Assembly: GCF_008056315.1 (NCBI RefSeq)
Contig: NZ_VRKQ01000010.1
Span: 930,001-994,000, forward strand
Source: Seonamhaeicola maritimus
GTDB taxonomy: Bacteria > Bacteroidota > Bacteroidia > Flavobacteriales > Flavobacteriaceae
Direction of reading: 5' to 3'
DNA: 64,000 bases
The notes beneath the pieces are model-generated. The model was not told where the DNA came from and ran no database searches. It saw nothing but the letters and a program-made list of their open reading frames with translations. Numbering within the stretch: position 1 is the stretch's first letter; every line of letters begins with the position of its first letter. The position numbers and the translations under genes were made by a program. This document shows, in pieces, positions 1 to 8,642 of this stretch.

Positions 1-232
1 AGAAAGAAAACAATTCTTTAAAAAGAATTACGGTAAGTGGTTTAATGTAGAAAACGATTGGGGTTATTTCAACAAGCATTTTAAAAACGTTGCAATAAAT
101 GAATTAGATAGTCATGTTCTAGCTTGTAATATTTCACCTAATGCTCAAGAGTATTTAAACTCTCTAGAGAAAGTGTCAAAGCAGGAATACTGTATACAAC
201 TTATGTCATTACCAGAATATCAAATGTGTTAA
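1..232 (+). CDS. C-terminal end of a DUF1800 family protein (partial)
   Basis: The window opens inside this gene and only about 76 codons are visible, open from base 2 to the stop at 230-232. The peptide ends with the MSLPEYQMC tail. A tail of this type directly in front of a DUF1501 gene is the usual arrangement of DUF1800/DUF1501 pairs in Bacteroidota; DUF1800 proteins are exported proteins without a known reaction. The stop lies two bases before the ATG of the next gene, so translation of the two is probably coupled. The identification rests on the tail and on the partner gene, not on the main domain, which is outside the window. Confidence 0.7.
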   Translation, partial: ERKQFFKKNYGKWFNVENDWGYFNKHFKNVAINELDSHVLACNISPNAQEYLNSLEKVSKQEYCIQLMSLPEYQMC

Positions 233-234
233 TT

Positions 235-1425
235 ATGGACAGAAGAAAATTTTTAAAACAATCGTCATTAGGAAGTAGTTTATTCTTTGTTCCAAGCTTT
301 GTAAAGGCTTTTGAGAATGTAGTTAGTAGTAATTTAGGTTACAAACGTTTGGTAATAATTCAATTGTCTGGAGGAAATGATGGATTAAACACAATTGTTC
401 CTTATCAAAATGATTTGTATTATAAAGAGCGTCCTAAGTTGAATGTTGCTAAAAGAGATGTTCTTAAACTTACTGATGAGGTAGGATTGCATCCTAGTTT
501 AGCACCTTTAAACAGATTATATGATAAAGGTCTTTTAACTATAATAAATAACGTTGGATATCCAAACCCGAATCGTTCTCACTTTAGGTCTATGGATATT
601 TGGCAAACCGCAGTAGACTCTAATGAATATTCGCAAAGTGGCTGGATTGGTAGGTATTTAGACCATTATGGAGATGCTCCTTATTCGGCAATTCAAATTG
701 ATGAAAGTTTATCGTTAGCAATGAAAGGCGAAACTAAAAATGCCATTGCCACACAAGATGCTAAATCTCTATTTAATTTATCTAGAGATCCGTATTTTAA
801 GAATTTACAGAATCATAAAAACGACACACATTTAAGTGAGCACAATTTAGGGTATTTGTACAAGGCTATGATTGAAGCTCATTCATCTGCAAAGTATATA
901 TTTGAAACAAGCAAAACAGTTTCTGCTAAAAAGGAATACCCAAATAATAAATTTGGGAAGCAATTAAAAACAACGGCACAGTTTATTAATTCTCATCTCG
1001 ACACCAAAGTATATTATGCTTCATTAAATGGGTTTGATACTCACAGTAATCAGTTGCCAACACAAAAAAGATTATTGAGTCAGTATGCCGAAGGCGTCGA
1101 AACGTTTGTTCAAGATTTAAAGCTAGGAGGCACTTTTGATGATACTTTAATTTTAACTTTTTCTGAATTTGGACGTCGTGTGAAACAAAATGCTAGTTCT
1201 GGTACAGATCATGGAACGGCAAACAATCTGTTTATAATAGGGAACCAGTTAAGAAAACCGGGACTTTATAATAAGATGGCTAATTTGGAAGACTTAGATG
1301 GTAATGGTGATTTAAAATTTGAAATAGATTTTAGAACTATTTACGCAACGGTATTAAATAAGTGGTTGGATGTAAATGATAAGAAGATTCTTAATAAATC
1401 ATTTGAGAAATTAAACTTTATATAA
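235..1425 (+). CDS. DUF1501 family protein, Tat-exported
   Basis: A 396-residue protein whose N-terminus carries a twin-arginine signal (RRKFLKQSSLG at residues 3-13) followed by a hydrophobic stretch, so it is expected to be exported folded. The body has the family hallmarks LVIIQLSGGNDGLNTIVPY near residue 40 and a FGRRVKQN...GTDHGTANN block near residue 320; DUF1501 proteins resemble the alkaline phosphatase/sulfatase fold, but no reaction is established. I place the start at the ATG at 235, because the alternative GTG at 226 lies inside the upstream coding sequence. The gene forms a pair with the DUF1800 gene just upstream. Confidence 0.9.
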   Translation: MDRRKFLKQSSLGSSLFFVPSFVKAFENVVSSNLGYKRLVIIQLSGGNDGLNTIVPYQNDLYYKERPKLNVAKRDVLKLTDEVGLHPSLAPLNRLYDKGLLTIINNVGYPNPNRSHFRSMDIWQTAVDSNEYSQSGWIGRYLDHYGDAPYSAIQIDESLSLAMKGETKNAIATQDAKSLFNLSRDPYFKNLQNHKNDTHLSEHNLGYLYKAMIEAHSSAKYIFETSKTVSAKKEYPNNKFGKQLKTTAQFINSHLDTKVYYASLNGFDTHSNQLPTQKRLLSQYAEGVETFVQDLKLGGTFDDTLILTFSEFGRRVKQNASSGTDHGTANNLFIIGNQLRKPGLYNKMANLEDLDGNGDLKFEIDFRTIYATVLNKWLDVNDKKILNKSFEKLNFI

Positions 1426-1433
1426 AATATAAA

Positions 1434-1472
1434 ACCTTGCCTCAATGCCAAATTTATTTGGAGAAGCAAGGT
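1434..1472 (+). terminator. nested stem-loop after the DUF1501 gene
   Basis: Outer arms ACCTTGC (1434-1440) and GCAAGGT (1466-1472) enclose an inner CCAAAT/ATTTGG hairpin (1448-1461). It starts nine bases after the DUF1501 stop. There is no proper T-run behind it, so it may be a processing or stability hairpin and not a strong terminator. Confidence 0.45.
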
Positions 1473-1566
1473 CTATATCATAAAAGATTAATAGCAATAC
1501 AAATTTGAGGCTAAATTCTCATTTATCAAAATTTCAAGGTTAAATTACGGTTAAATCTGTATGAAA

Positions 1567-2700
1567 TTAACTATATTTCACTTTTCTCAAAATTCGTAGT
1601 GATTCTTTGTGAAGTTGGTAAATTTGATCACTATAAGACTTTAAATAGCGCTTAGCTTCATCAAGTTTATCAATGGCTTCATCAAATGAATTCAAATAAC
1701 AAATTAAATAAGTCGCTGATAAATTTCTTAAGTCCAATTCTTCGTTTTTTGTTAGAGTTAGTCCCTTTTTTAGTTTTTCAAGAAGTGTATTATTAGTGTT
1801 GTAAATATGGTGTAATACTTTTTTGTCATATTGAGGTGGCTCAAATAGAAGTGTAGTGTCAATATTGTAATTGGCATTGTTATCAAACTTGATAATGGTT
1901 TCTTCTAACGGATAATATTTATTAGAATTTTGAAGACCAAGGTTCACATATTCAATGATTTTAAAACTGTTATCATCAAAGAAAATGGATACTTCATCTA
2001 AAGCCGAAAAGAACAATCTTACTTGTTCATTTATTAGCTCAATATCAACTCTAGAGTAAAAAAAATCGTCTTTTACATGTTTTTTTTGCCCAGACCAACA
2101 CAAAACAAAATACTCCTTAAACACTTTATATTGGGCATTGAAGTCTTTACGTTTATTCATAAAATCAAATACACCATTTAGCGTATGTTCTATGTTGTTT
2201 TGAGCGTTTTTTTCAATAGCATCAACAATTTTAGAATTAACATCTTCAACTACAATGTCAAATACTTTTGGCATGCTCATACTGCCATCTCTAAAGAATA
2301 CAGAGCCACCATAATATTTCCAGATATTTTTTCTAAGAGAAGTTAACTTTTCAATAGGTCTAATAGTTACCAAACCCACTACCTTGTCATCTGGTAAATG
2401 AGGAAAAGGGATGTTTTCATATTGAACTATTGGTGGATTTGATAGATAAGCATTTATGAGGTTTTGTATTTTGCTATCATCAAAAAAATCTACACCTCTA
2501 ATATGGTTGTCTTCATCTTCAACACCAATAACTATATATGAATTGTTTTTAGGATTACTGTTTGAAAGCGCGCAAATATGTTTTAAAAATTTAGCTTTTC
2601 CTTCCTTATGGCTAATGTCTATTTTACGCTTTTTATCATAAAAACTATTCTCGTCGTTATGAGCTAAAAGATGTTTTATTAGTAGGCGTTTATTAATCAT
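1567..2700 (-). CDS. AlbA_2 (Schlafen-like) domain protein
   Basis: A 377-residue soluble protein. Residues about 10-145 match the AlbA_2 (Schlafen AlbA_2) fold: the ISHKEGKAKFLKHICALSN segment, then NSYIVIGVEDEDNHIRGVD, which is the typical IGV.D....G signature of the family. The rest (about 150-377) is charged, alpha-helical in character and not recognised by me. AlbA_2 proteins are predicted nucleic-acid-binding or ATP-related factors, often annotated as putative transcriptional regulators or ATP-binding proteins; the actual activity here is unknown. It ends 17 bases before the short-chain dehydrogenase gene on the same strand, so the two may be co-transcribed. Confidence 0.75.
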   Translation of the reverse strand: MINKRLLIKHLLAHNDENSFYDKKRKIDISHKEGKAKFLKHICALSNSNPKNNSYIVIGVEDEDNHIRGVDFFDDSKIQNLINAYLSNPPIVQYENIPFPHLPDDKVVGLVTIRPIEKLTSLRKNIWKYYGGSVFFRDGSMSMPKVFDIVVEDVNSKIVDAIEKNAQNNIEHTLNGVFDFMNKRKDFNAQYKVFKEYFVLCWSGQKKHVKDDFFYSRVDIELINEQVRLFFSALDEVSIFFDDNSFKIIEYVNLGLQNSNKYYPLEETIIKFDNNANYNIDTTLLFEPPQYDKKVLHHIYNTNNTLLEKLKKGLTLTKNEELDLRNLSATYLICYLNSFDEAIDKLDEAKRYLKSYSDQIYQLHKESLRILRKVKYS

Positions 2701-2716
2701 GGTTGTCAGTGCAATC

Positions 2717-3472
2717 TTAGTTGAATTCCTTTTTTACTATAGTACTATTAGCTTGAGCTGTACAAAACATTAAAACATCGGCAATATTTACATGAGGTGG
2801 TCTAGACACTGCAAAATAAATAACTTCAGCAACATCTTCGGCTTGCAGCGCTTTAAATCCTTGATATACCGTATCAGCAATTTTATCACCTTTAAAACGA
2901 ACTTGGGAAAATTCAGTTTCTACTAACCCAGGGTTTATTGAACCAACCTTAATTCCATAAGGATTCAAATCTATACGCATGCCTTCCGTAATCGCTAAAA
3001 CAGCATGTTTGCTTCCGCAGTAAACATTGCCTTTAGGATAAACCTCTTTTCCTGCAGAAGAACCAATGTTTATAATATGACCAGATTTACGTTCTGTCAT
3101 CCCCGGAATAATGGCTTTACTCACATAAAGTAAGCCTTTTACGTTTATATCCATCATCGCATCCCAATCGTCAATGCTACCTTCACTTATAATGTCTAAA
3201 CCATGGGCATTACCAGCATTATTAATTAAAATGTCAATGTTTTTAAATTTTTCTGGTAAAGACTGAATAGCCTTAAAAGCTTCCTCTTTATTTCTAACGT
3301 CAAAGTTTAAAATATAAACATTAGTTAGTTTACTTAGTGCTTTTTGAATGGTTTCTAATCGTCCTAATCGTCGGCCACAAAGCACCAAATCTATTCCATG
3401 TTTAGCAAATTCAAATGCCGTTGCGTGTCCAATACCACTAGTGGCTCCGGTAATTAAGGCTGTTTTTTTCAT
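2717..3472 (-). CDS. short-chain dehydrogenase/reductase (YdfG-like)
   Basis: A classical SDR of 251 residues, the normal length of the family. The cofactor site TGATSGIG is at residues 8-15, the NNAG structural motif near 86-89, the catalytic Ser near 142 (NIGSSAGK) and the Tyr-x-x-x-Lys pair in YCGSKHA near 155. The CGRRLGRL segment after beta-strand 2 suggests NADP preference. The sequence resembles the YdfG group, which oxidises serine, 3-hydroxy acids or reduces malonic semialdehyde; the substrate here cannot be told from sequence. Cytosolic. It is the first gene of a likely two-gene unit with the AlbA_2 protein downstream. Confidence 0.88.
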   Translation of the reverse strand: MKKTALITGATSGIGHATAFEFAKHGIDLVLCGRRLGRLETIQKALSKLTNVYILNFDVRNKEEAFKAIQSLPEKFKNIDILINNAGNAHGLDIISEGSIDDWDAMMDINVKGLLYVSKAIIPGMTERKSGHIINIGSSAGKEVYPKGNVYCGSKHAVLAITEGMRIDLNPYGIKVGSINPGLVETEFSQVRFKGDKIADTVYQGFKALQAEDVAEVIYFAVSRPPHVNIADVLMFCTAQANSTIVKKEFN

Positions 3473-3735
3473 TTTTATAACGTAAATAATTGCTCTTTAT
3501 CGATACGGTTTACCCGTTATGTATTTTTTTATACCATTCATGTATAAAAGTATATAAAACACCTATTATTTCGTATAATTGTGTTTAAAATATAGGTGTT
3601 ATTTAAGTCCAATTTTAATTGGAAAACTAAACATTAAAGTTACATTTTAATAGTTAATAATTGAACTTTTTTAAGTGATTAGTAATCCGAAGAATGTGAT
3701 TTAGCGTAAATAGAAATACATTAAAAAATTAAACT

Positions 3736-4842
3736 ATGAATATTTTAAACAAACTAAAGTTGCTTTTACCATTACTACTAATTTCTTTCTTGTTTTCCTG
3801 TAATGACTCAGAGTCTTCTGGAATAAACAAGGAAGCGCCAACAATTACTATTAGACTAGTTGATAATCCAGGAGATTATAAAGCGGTTAATGTAGAGATA
3901 GTAGATGTGATGATTCGAATGGAAAATGAAACTGAAGGAGAGGGAGAAAGTGAAGATGAAAGTAGTTGGATGTCTTTAGATGCAAATAATGAGACTGTAA
4001 ACTTATTAGAATTTACTGGTGGATTTAGCAAAGTGTTGGTTGAGGAGTATCCTATTCCAACAGGTACATTAAGCCAAATTAGATTGGTGTTAGGTGATGG
4101 TAACACGATTGTGATTGAGGGAGAAGAAGGACAAGATGATGAGGAGTATGCACTGAAAACCCCTAGTGGACAACAGTCTGGTTTAAAGGTTAAAATAGAT
4201 ACGCCTATAGTTCAAGGTTTTACCTATGACTTTATTCTAGATTTTGATGTTGAAAAATCTATAGTTCATGCAGGTAATTCAGGTAATATTATTTTAAAGC
4301 CTGTTATTTATGCTAGTGCTGAAGCAACTTCAGGTATAATTGAAGGAACTGTATCTCCTTCTGATGTACCTGCCATGGCTAAAGTTGTGGTGACTGATCC
4401 TGATGGTGATTATGAAGTTTCAGCCTATACTGATGAAAATGGCGCTTTTGCTTTATGGGGAGTTCCTGCGGGAACCTATGAAGTGACGGTTATGCCCTTA
4501 GACGAGGAAGGTGATTATAACGGAGCAAGCGCTAGTGATGTAGTGGTTGTTAACGGTGAAATAACAACTATAACAGATTCTATTGTTTTACCATTGAAAC
4601 CAGGGTCAATTAGTGGTACCATATCTGGATTAGCAGAAGGTGTAAAAGCAACAATTTCTATTAATGATGGAGCTTCTACAAGTGTTGAAACTGGTGATGG
4701 TGGTGTGTACTTAATTGAAAATATAGAACCTGGAGATTATAAAGTGACTATTTCTGCTACGGGATATTTGACTCAGGAATTTGATATCAACTTAGATCCG
4801 GATGAAAATGAAGTAGTAGATGCGACTTTAGTTTTAGAGTAA
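3736..4842 (+). CDS. DUF4382 lipoprotein with carboxypeptidase-regulatory-like repeats
   Basis: A 368-residue secreted lipoprotein: a hydrophobic signal sequence ends in the lipobox LFSC with Cys22 as the lipidation site. Residues about 35-195 form a DUF4382 domain (TIRLVDNPGDYKAVNVEI start, acidic linkers). Two carboxypeptidase-regulatory-like/prealbumin-type beta modules follow at about 200-285 (GTVSPSDVPAMAKV..., VPAGTYEVTV) and 290-365 (GTISGLAEGVKATI..., EPGDYKVTI). Such modules are thought to be extracellular binding or stalk domains. The function is unknown. The gene is single, with a terminator behind it. Confidence 0.85.
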   Translation: MNILNKLKLLLPLLLISFLFSCNDSESSGINKEAPTITIRLVDNPGDYKAVNVEIVDVMIRMENETEGEGESEDESSWMSLDANNETVNLLEFTGGFSKVLVEEYPIPTGTLSQIRLVLGDGNTIVIEGEEGQDDEEYALKTPSGQQSGLKVKIDTPIVQGFTYDFILDFDVEKSIVHAGNSGNIILKPVIYASAEATSGIIEGTVSPSDVPAMAKVVVTDPDGDYEVSAYTDENGAFALWGVPAGTYEVTVMPLDEEGDYNGASASDVVVVNGEITTITDSIVLPLKPGSISGTISGLAEGVKATISINDGASTSVETGDGGVYLIENIEPGDYKVTISATGYLTQEFDINLDPDENEVVDATLVLE

Positions 4843-4866
4843 CAAATAAGTAAATAAATATTTAAA

Positions 4867-4896
4867 AGCAACGCTATAAAGGCGTTGCTTTTTTTA
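4867..4896 (+). terminator. intrinsic terminator after the DUF4382 gene
   Basis: Perfect 8-bp stem AGCAACGC (4867-4874) / GCGTTGCT (4882-4889) with a seven-base loop, followed by a T-run to 4895. It separates the lipoprotein gene from the Bat operon. Confidence 0.9.
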
Positions 4897-4967
4897 TTCT
4901 TTAAATATGCCATTTTCTTGAATATTTTAACCAATTGTTAACAACAATTCAGGAATAATTTTAACAA

Positions 4968-4999
4968 TTTGCAACCCTCAAAGAAGCTTGCTATATTCG
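4968..4999 (+). promoter_or_regulatory. putative promoter of the Bat operon
   Basis: TTTG at 4968-4971 and TATATTCG at 4992-4999, spaced by 20 bases, match the Bacteroidota primary sigma consensus TTTG-N19/20-TAnnTTTG with one mismatch. The site lies about 20 bases before the moxR start. Upstream, a 7+7 inverted repeat AATTGTT/AACAATT (4933-4949) could be an operator. Confidence 0.6.
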
Positions 5000-5019
5000 G
5001 GCTTTAAAAAATTAAAAAA

Positions 5020-6024
5020 ATGATGGAAGAAACAGGTACAATTGATATTAAGACAATTAACGAGAAGATAGAAAAGGAAAGTGCTTTTGTTGATTTACTG
5101 ATGCTGGAAATGAATAAAGTAATTGTAGGCCAAAAACATATGGTTGAACGATTACTAATTGGATTGTTAGGTCAAGGACATATTTTGCTAGAAGGAGTTC
5201 CTGGGCTTGCTAAAACTTTAGCTATTAATACTCTCTCACAAGCTGTTGATGGTAGTTTTAGTAGAATTCAGTTTACACCAGATTTATTACCCGCAGATGT
5301 TGTTGGAACCTTAATTTACAATATTAAAGAGAACGATTTCTCAATTAAGAAAGGTCCTATTTTTGCAAACTTTGTGTTAGCAGATGAGATTAATAGAGCA
5401 CCCGCAAAAGTACAGTCGGCTTTACTTGAAGCAATGCAAGAAAAGCAAGTTACTATTGGTGACGAAACCTTTATTTTGGATAAACCTTTCTTAGTAATGG
5501 CAACACAGAATCCGGTAGAGCAAGAAGGAACTTATCCTTTGCCAGAAGCACAAGTTGACCGTTTTATGTTAAAAACAGTTATTGATTACCCAAAAATTGA
5601 TGAAGAACAGCACATTGTTAGAGCCAATTTAAGAGGGTCTTTTGATAAGGTAAATCCTGTTGTTTCTGTGAAGCAAATCTTAACGGCGCAGGCTGCTGTT
5701 AGAGAAGTTTACATGGATGAGAAAATTGAAAAATATATTTTGGATATCATTTTTGCTACTAGATATCCTGAAAAATATAAACTAGCCGATTTAAAACCTC
5801 TTATTTCTTTTGGAGCTTCACCTCGTGGAAGTATCAATTTAGCAACTGCAGCTAAATGTTATGCTTTTATAAAACGTAGAGGATATGTAATTCCAGAAGA
5901 TGTTAGAGCCGTGGTGCACGATGTGTTGCGTCATAGAATTGGTATTACCTATGAAGCTGAAGCTGAAAACGTGACTTCAGAAGATATCATCAACAAAATA
6001 GTTAACGAAATAGAAGTACCATAG
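5020..6024 (+). CDS. moxR: MoxR family AAA+ ATPase
   Basis: A 334-residue cytosolic AAA+ ATPase of the MoxR class. The Walker A loop GVPGLAKT is at residues 59-66, Walker B is LADEINRAP near 125, and the sensor region MATQNPVEQEGTYPLPEAQ is the family signature. MoxR ATPases act as chaperones that insert metal or mature protein partners containing von Willebrand A (VWA) domains, which fits the three VWA genes downstream. Two adjacent ATG codons exist (5020 and 5023); either could be used. First gene of the Bat operon, with a promoter just upstream. Confidence 0.95.
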   Translation: MMEETGTIDIKTINEKIEKESAFVDLLMLEMNKVIVGQKHMVERLLIGLLGQGHILLEGVPGLAKTLAINTLSQAVDGSFSRIQFTPDLLPADVVGTLIYNIKENDFSIKKGPIFANFVLADEINRAPAKVQSALLEAMQEKQVTIGDETFILDKPFLVMATQNPVEQEGTYPLPEAQVDRFMLKTVIDYPKIDEEQHIVRANLRGSFDKVNPVVSVKQILTAQAAVREVYMDEKIEKYILDIIFATRYPEKYKLADLKPLISFGASPRGSINLATAAKCYAFIKRRGYVIPEDVRAVVHDVLRHRIGITYEAEAENVTSEDIINKIVNEIEVP

Positions 6025-6097
6025 GATTTTAGAATTTAGAATGACGAATGACGATTGTAATTGAATTAATCAAAAATGTACGATCGTAAATTGAAAG

Positions 6098-6964
6098 ATG
6101 GATACTAAAGAATTACTAAAAAAAGTACGGAAAATTGAGATCAAGACACGTAGGTTGTCTGATCATATTTTTGGAGGAGAATACCACTCTACCTTCAAAG
6201 GACGCGGTATGACTTTTAGTGAAGTACGCCAGTATCAGTACGGTGATGATGTGCGTAATATAGATTGGAATGTTACTGCAAGAACGAATGAACCCCACAT
6301 AAAGGTTTTTGAAGAAGAACGAGAGCTCACCATGATGCTTATGGTTGATGTTTCAGGTTCTAAATTGTTCGGAACCTCTCAACAATTTAAAAACGAAGTG
6401 GTTACTGAGATTGCGGCAACTTTGGCCTTTTCAGCAACACAAAATAATGATAAAATAGGCTTAATTCTGTTTTCAGATAAAGTAGAACTCTACATTCCGC
6501 CAAAGAAGGGGCGCTCGCATGTATTACGTATTATTCGTGAGCTTATAGAGTTTGAGCCGGAAAGTAGAGAAACTAATCTAACAGAAGCATTAAAGTTTTT
6601 GTCAAACGTGATGAAGAAAAAAGCCATCGTTTTTGTGATGTCAGATTTCATAGTTGATGATTATGAACATACTATGAAAATTGTTTCTGGCCGGCATGAT
6701 GTTACTGGTATCAGAGTGTATGATAAACATGAGGAAACTATTCCAAATTTAGGTATGGTTCAGATGCTTGATGAAGAAACTGGGGAGTTAATGTTGGTTA
6801 ACACTTCATCAAAAAAGGTAAGATTAAATTATGGTAAATTTTATAATGAAAGAGTGAATTACTATAAAGAGAGTTTTACAAAATCTGGTGCGGGAACAAT
6901 AGACTGTAGAGTTGATGAAAGCTATGTAAAAAAGTTACTAGGTTATTTTAAACGAAGAGGATAG
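6098..6964 (+). CDS. DUF58/VWA-like protein of the Bat operon
   Basis: A 288-residue protein with the DUF58 core: FKGRGMTFSEVRQYQYGDD at about 30-48, the IDWNVTART strand, then a VWA-like fold with a MIDAS-type DVSGS at about 84-88. DUF58 proteins are the standard companion of MoxR ATPases and are presumed to be their substrate or adaptor. No signal peptide or membrane segment is seen, so it is probably cytosolic or peripheral. It follows moxR after 73 bases with no terminator between and belongs to the same operon. Confidence 0.93.
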   Translation: MDTKELLKKVRKIEIKTRRLSDHIFGGEYHSTFKGRGMTFSEVRQYQYGDDVRNIDWNVTARTNEPHIKVFEEERELTMMLMVDVSGSKLFGTSQQFKNEVVTEIAATLAFSATQNNDKIGLILFSDKVELYIPPKKGRSHVLRIIRELIEFEPESRETNLTEALKFLSNVMKKKAIVFVMSDFIVDDYEHTMKIVSGRHDVTGIRVYDKHEETIPNLGMVQMLDEETGELMLVNTSSKKVRLNYGKFYNERVNYYKESFTKSGAGTIDCRVDESYVKKLLGYFKRRG

Positions 6965-6989
6965 ATTAAGTTATAATAAAAGTTTAAAA

Positions 6990-8642
6990 GTGATAAGAAA
7001 TAAGTTACTAAATATTATAAAGCATTTTAACAAAAAGGCAATAATGCTTTCTTGTGCCTTTTTACTATTTACTATTACCTTTAATGCTCAAGTATTGTCT
7101 TCAATAGATTCTACTTCAATAAAAATTGGAGAGCAAATCACTTATAGAATACAAGTTGAAACTGATACTACCAATTTGGTAGTGTTTCCTGAAGGACAAA
7201 CATTTTCACCATTGGAAATGATTGAATCCTATGCTGTAGATACGCTTAAAAAGAATAAAAAGTTTAGTCTTATTAAAAAATACGGATTAACTCAGTTTGA
7301 TTCTGGTGCTTATACAATTCCAAGGCAGAAAATAGTTATTGGAGATAAAACATTTTTAACAGACTCGCTAAAAGTTGAGGTTAATAATGTGGTTGTAGAT
7401 ACTACAAAACAAGGGCTCTACGGAATAAAACCAATTATTGAAGTTAAGAAAAGAGGTGGGAATTGGTGGAAGTATCTTTTGGCTACTTTGTTAATAATAG
7501 GCATTGTTGCAGTTATACTTTGGTGGTTTATATGGCGTAAAAAACCATTAACTGAAGAAGAACAAATAGCATTATTACCACCGTATGACAGAGCTAAATT
7601 AGCGTTAAAGAATCTTGATGAAAGTCATTATTTAGAGCATGAAGAGTTAAAATCATATTATTCTGAGTTAACCCTAATCATAAGGAAATATTTAGACGAA
7701 AAGGTTTATGACCACTCTTTAGAAAGTACTACAGACGAGTTGATTTCAAGGCTTAGGCTTTTGAAAGAAGGAAATCAAATAGATTTAAGTAAGGAAACCA
7801 TCAAGAATATTGAAAGTATTCTAAAACGCGCAGATTTAGTAAAGTTTGCCAAATCAGCACCTGATATAGCTCTAGCAGAATTAGATAGAAATACTGTTGA
7901 TGCTGAAATTGATCATGTACGGGAAGTGCTGCCAGAACCAACCGAAGAGGAAAAACTTTTAGATGAAGAATACAGAGCAGCGTTGGAGCGTAAAAAGCAA
8001 CGTAAAAAGATTATCATTACAGTGGCAATAAGTGTGTTCCTTTTAATGGCAACTATTGGTGGATTTTCAATTAAATATGGTTTTGGATATGTAAAGGACA
8101 CCATTATTGGGCATGATAGCATTGAACTTTTGGAGGGAGAATGGGTGACCAGTGATTATGGATTCCCACCAATTTCAATTTCAACACCAAAAGTTTTAAA
8201 ACGCTTAGAACTTGATTTACCTGAAGAGTTATTGAAACAAGCAGATATTACCATGTTTGGTTATGGTAGTTTAATTGAGAAATTTAATATAGTAGCTGCT
8301 ACTTCTAGGATAAAGAATTTAGGTGAAGGTAAAATTGATATTCAACAAGCTATAGATGGTAATTTAAAAACATTTGAAGCTGCCGGAGCCCAGAATATTA
8401 TTACCAAAAATGAAAAGTTTGTAACGCCTAATGGTGCAGAAGGATTAAAAGTATATGGAACCTTAGATATGGCAATTCCAAATTCAGATAAATTTGAAAG
8501 CGGTAGTTACGTTATTTTAGGCTTTACAGCCGAAAATGTGATTCAGCAAATTTCCATTACTTGGAGAGAAGATGACACTTATGCAGACCAAATTGTAGAA
8601 CGCATTTTAAATTCAGTTGAACTTAAAAAAGAAGAAAGCTAA
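6990..8642 (+). CDS. BatD-like N-terminal / DUF4381-like membrane protein
   Basis: A 550-residue membrane protein in the Bat operon. A signal sequence (about 17-34) is followed by a BatD-like beta domain (about 35-135), a membrane helix (about 160-183), a cytosolic helical region with the LLPPYDRAKLALKNL block typical of DUF4381-like proteins, a second membrane helix (about 340-362) and an extracytoplasmic C-terminal domain of about 180 residues that I do not recognise. The start is a GTG at 6990; the first in-frame ATG at 7044 would shorten the signal sequence, and both are possible. Its stop codon overlaps the ATG of batA by one base (TAATG), so translation is coupled. Confidence 0.8.
   Translation: MIRNKLLNIIKHFNKKAIMLSCAFLLFTITFNAQVLSSIDSTSIKIGEQITYRIQVETDTTNLVVFPEGQTFSPLEMIESYAVDTLKKNKKFSLIKKYGLTQFDSGAYTIPRQKIVIGDKTFLTDSLKVEVNNVVVDTTKQGLYGIKPIIEVKKRGGNWWKYLLATLLIIGIVAVILWWFIWRKKPLTEEEQIALLPPYDRAKLALKNLDESHYLEHEELKSYYSELTLIIRKYLDEKVYDHSLESTTDELISRLRLLKEGNQIDLSKETIKNIESILKRADLVKFAKSAPDIALAELDRNTVDAEIDHVREVLPEPTEEEKLLDEEYRAALERKKQRKKIIITVAISVFLLMATIGGFSIKYGFGYVKDTIIGHDSIELLEGEWVTSDYGFPPISISTPKVLKRLELDLPEELLKQADITMFGYGSLIEKFNIVAATSRIKNLGEGKIDIQQAIDGNLKTFEAAGAQNIITKNEKFVTPNGAEGLKVYGTLDMAIPNSDKFESGSYVILGFTAENVIQQISITWREDDTYADQIVERILNSVELKKEES

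Noticed and set aside
3558-3600. Inverted repeat AACACCTAT/ATAGGTGTT between the dehydrogenase and the DUF4382 gene
   Set aside because: Nine-base arms with a 25-base loop in AT-rich DNA; not strong enough to call a site.
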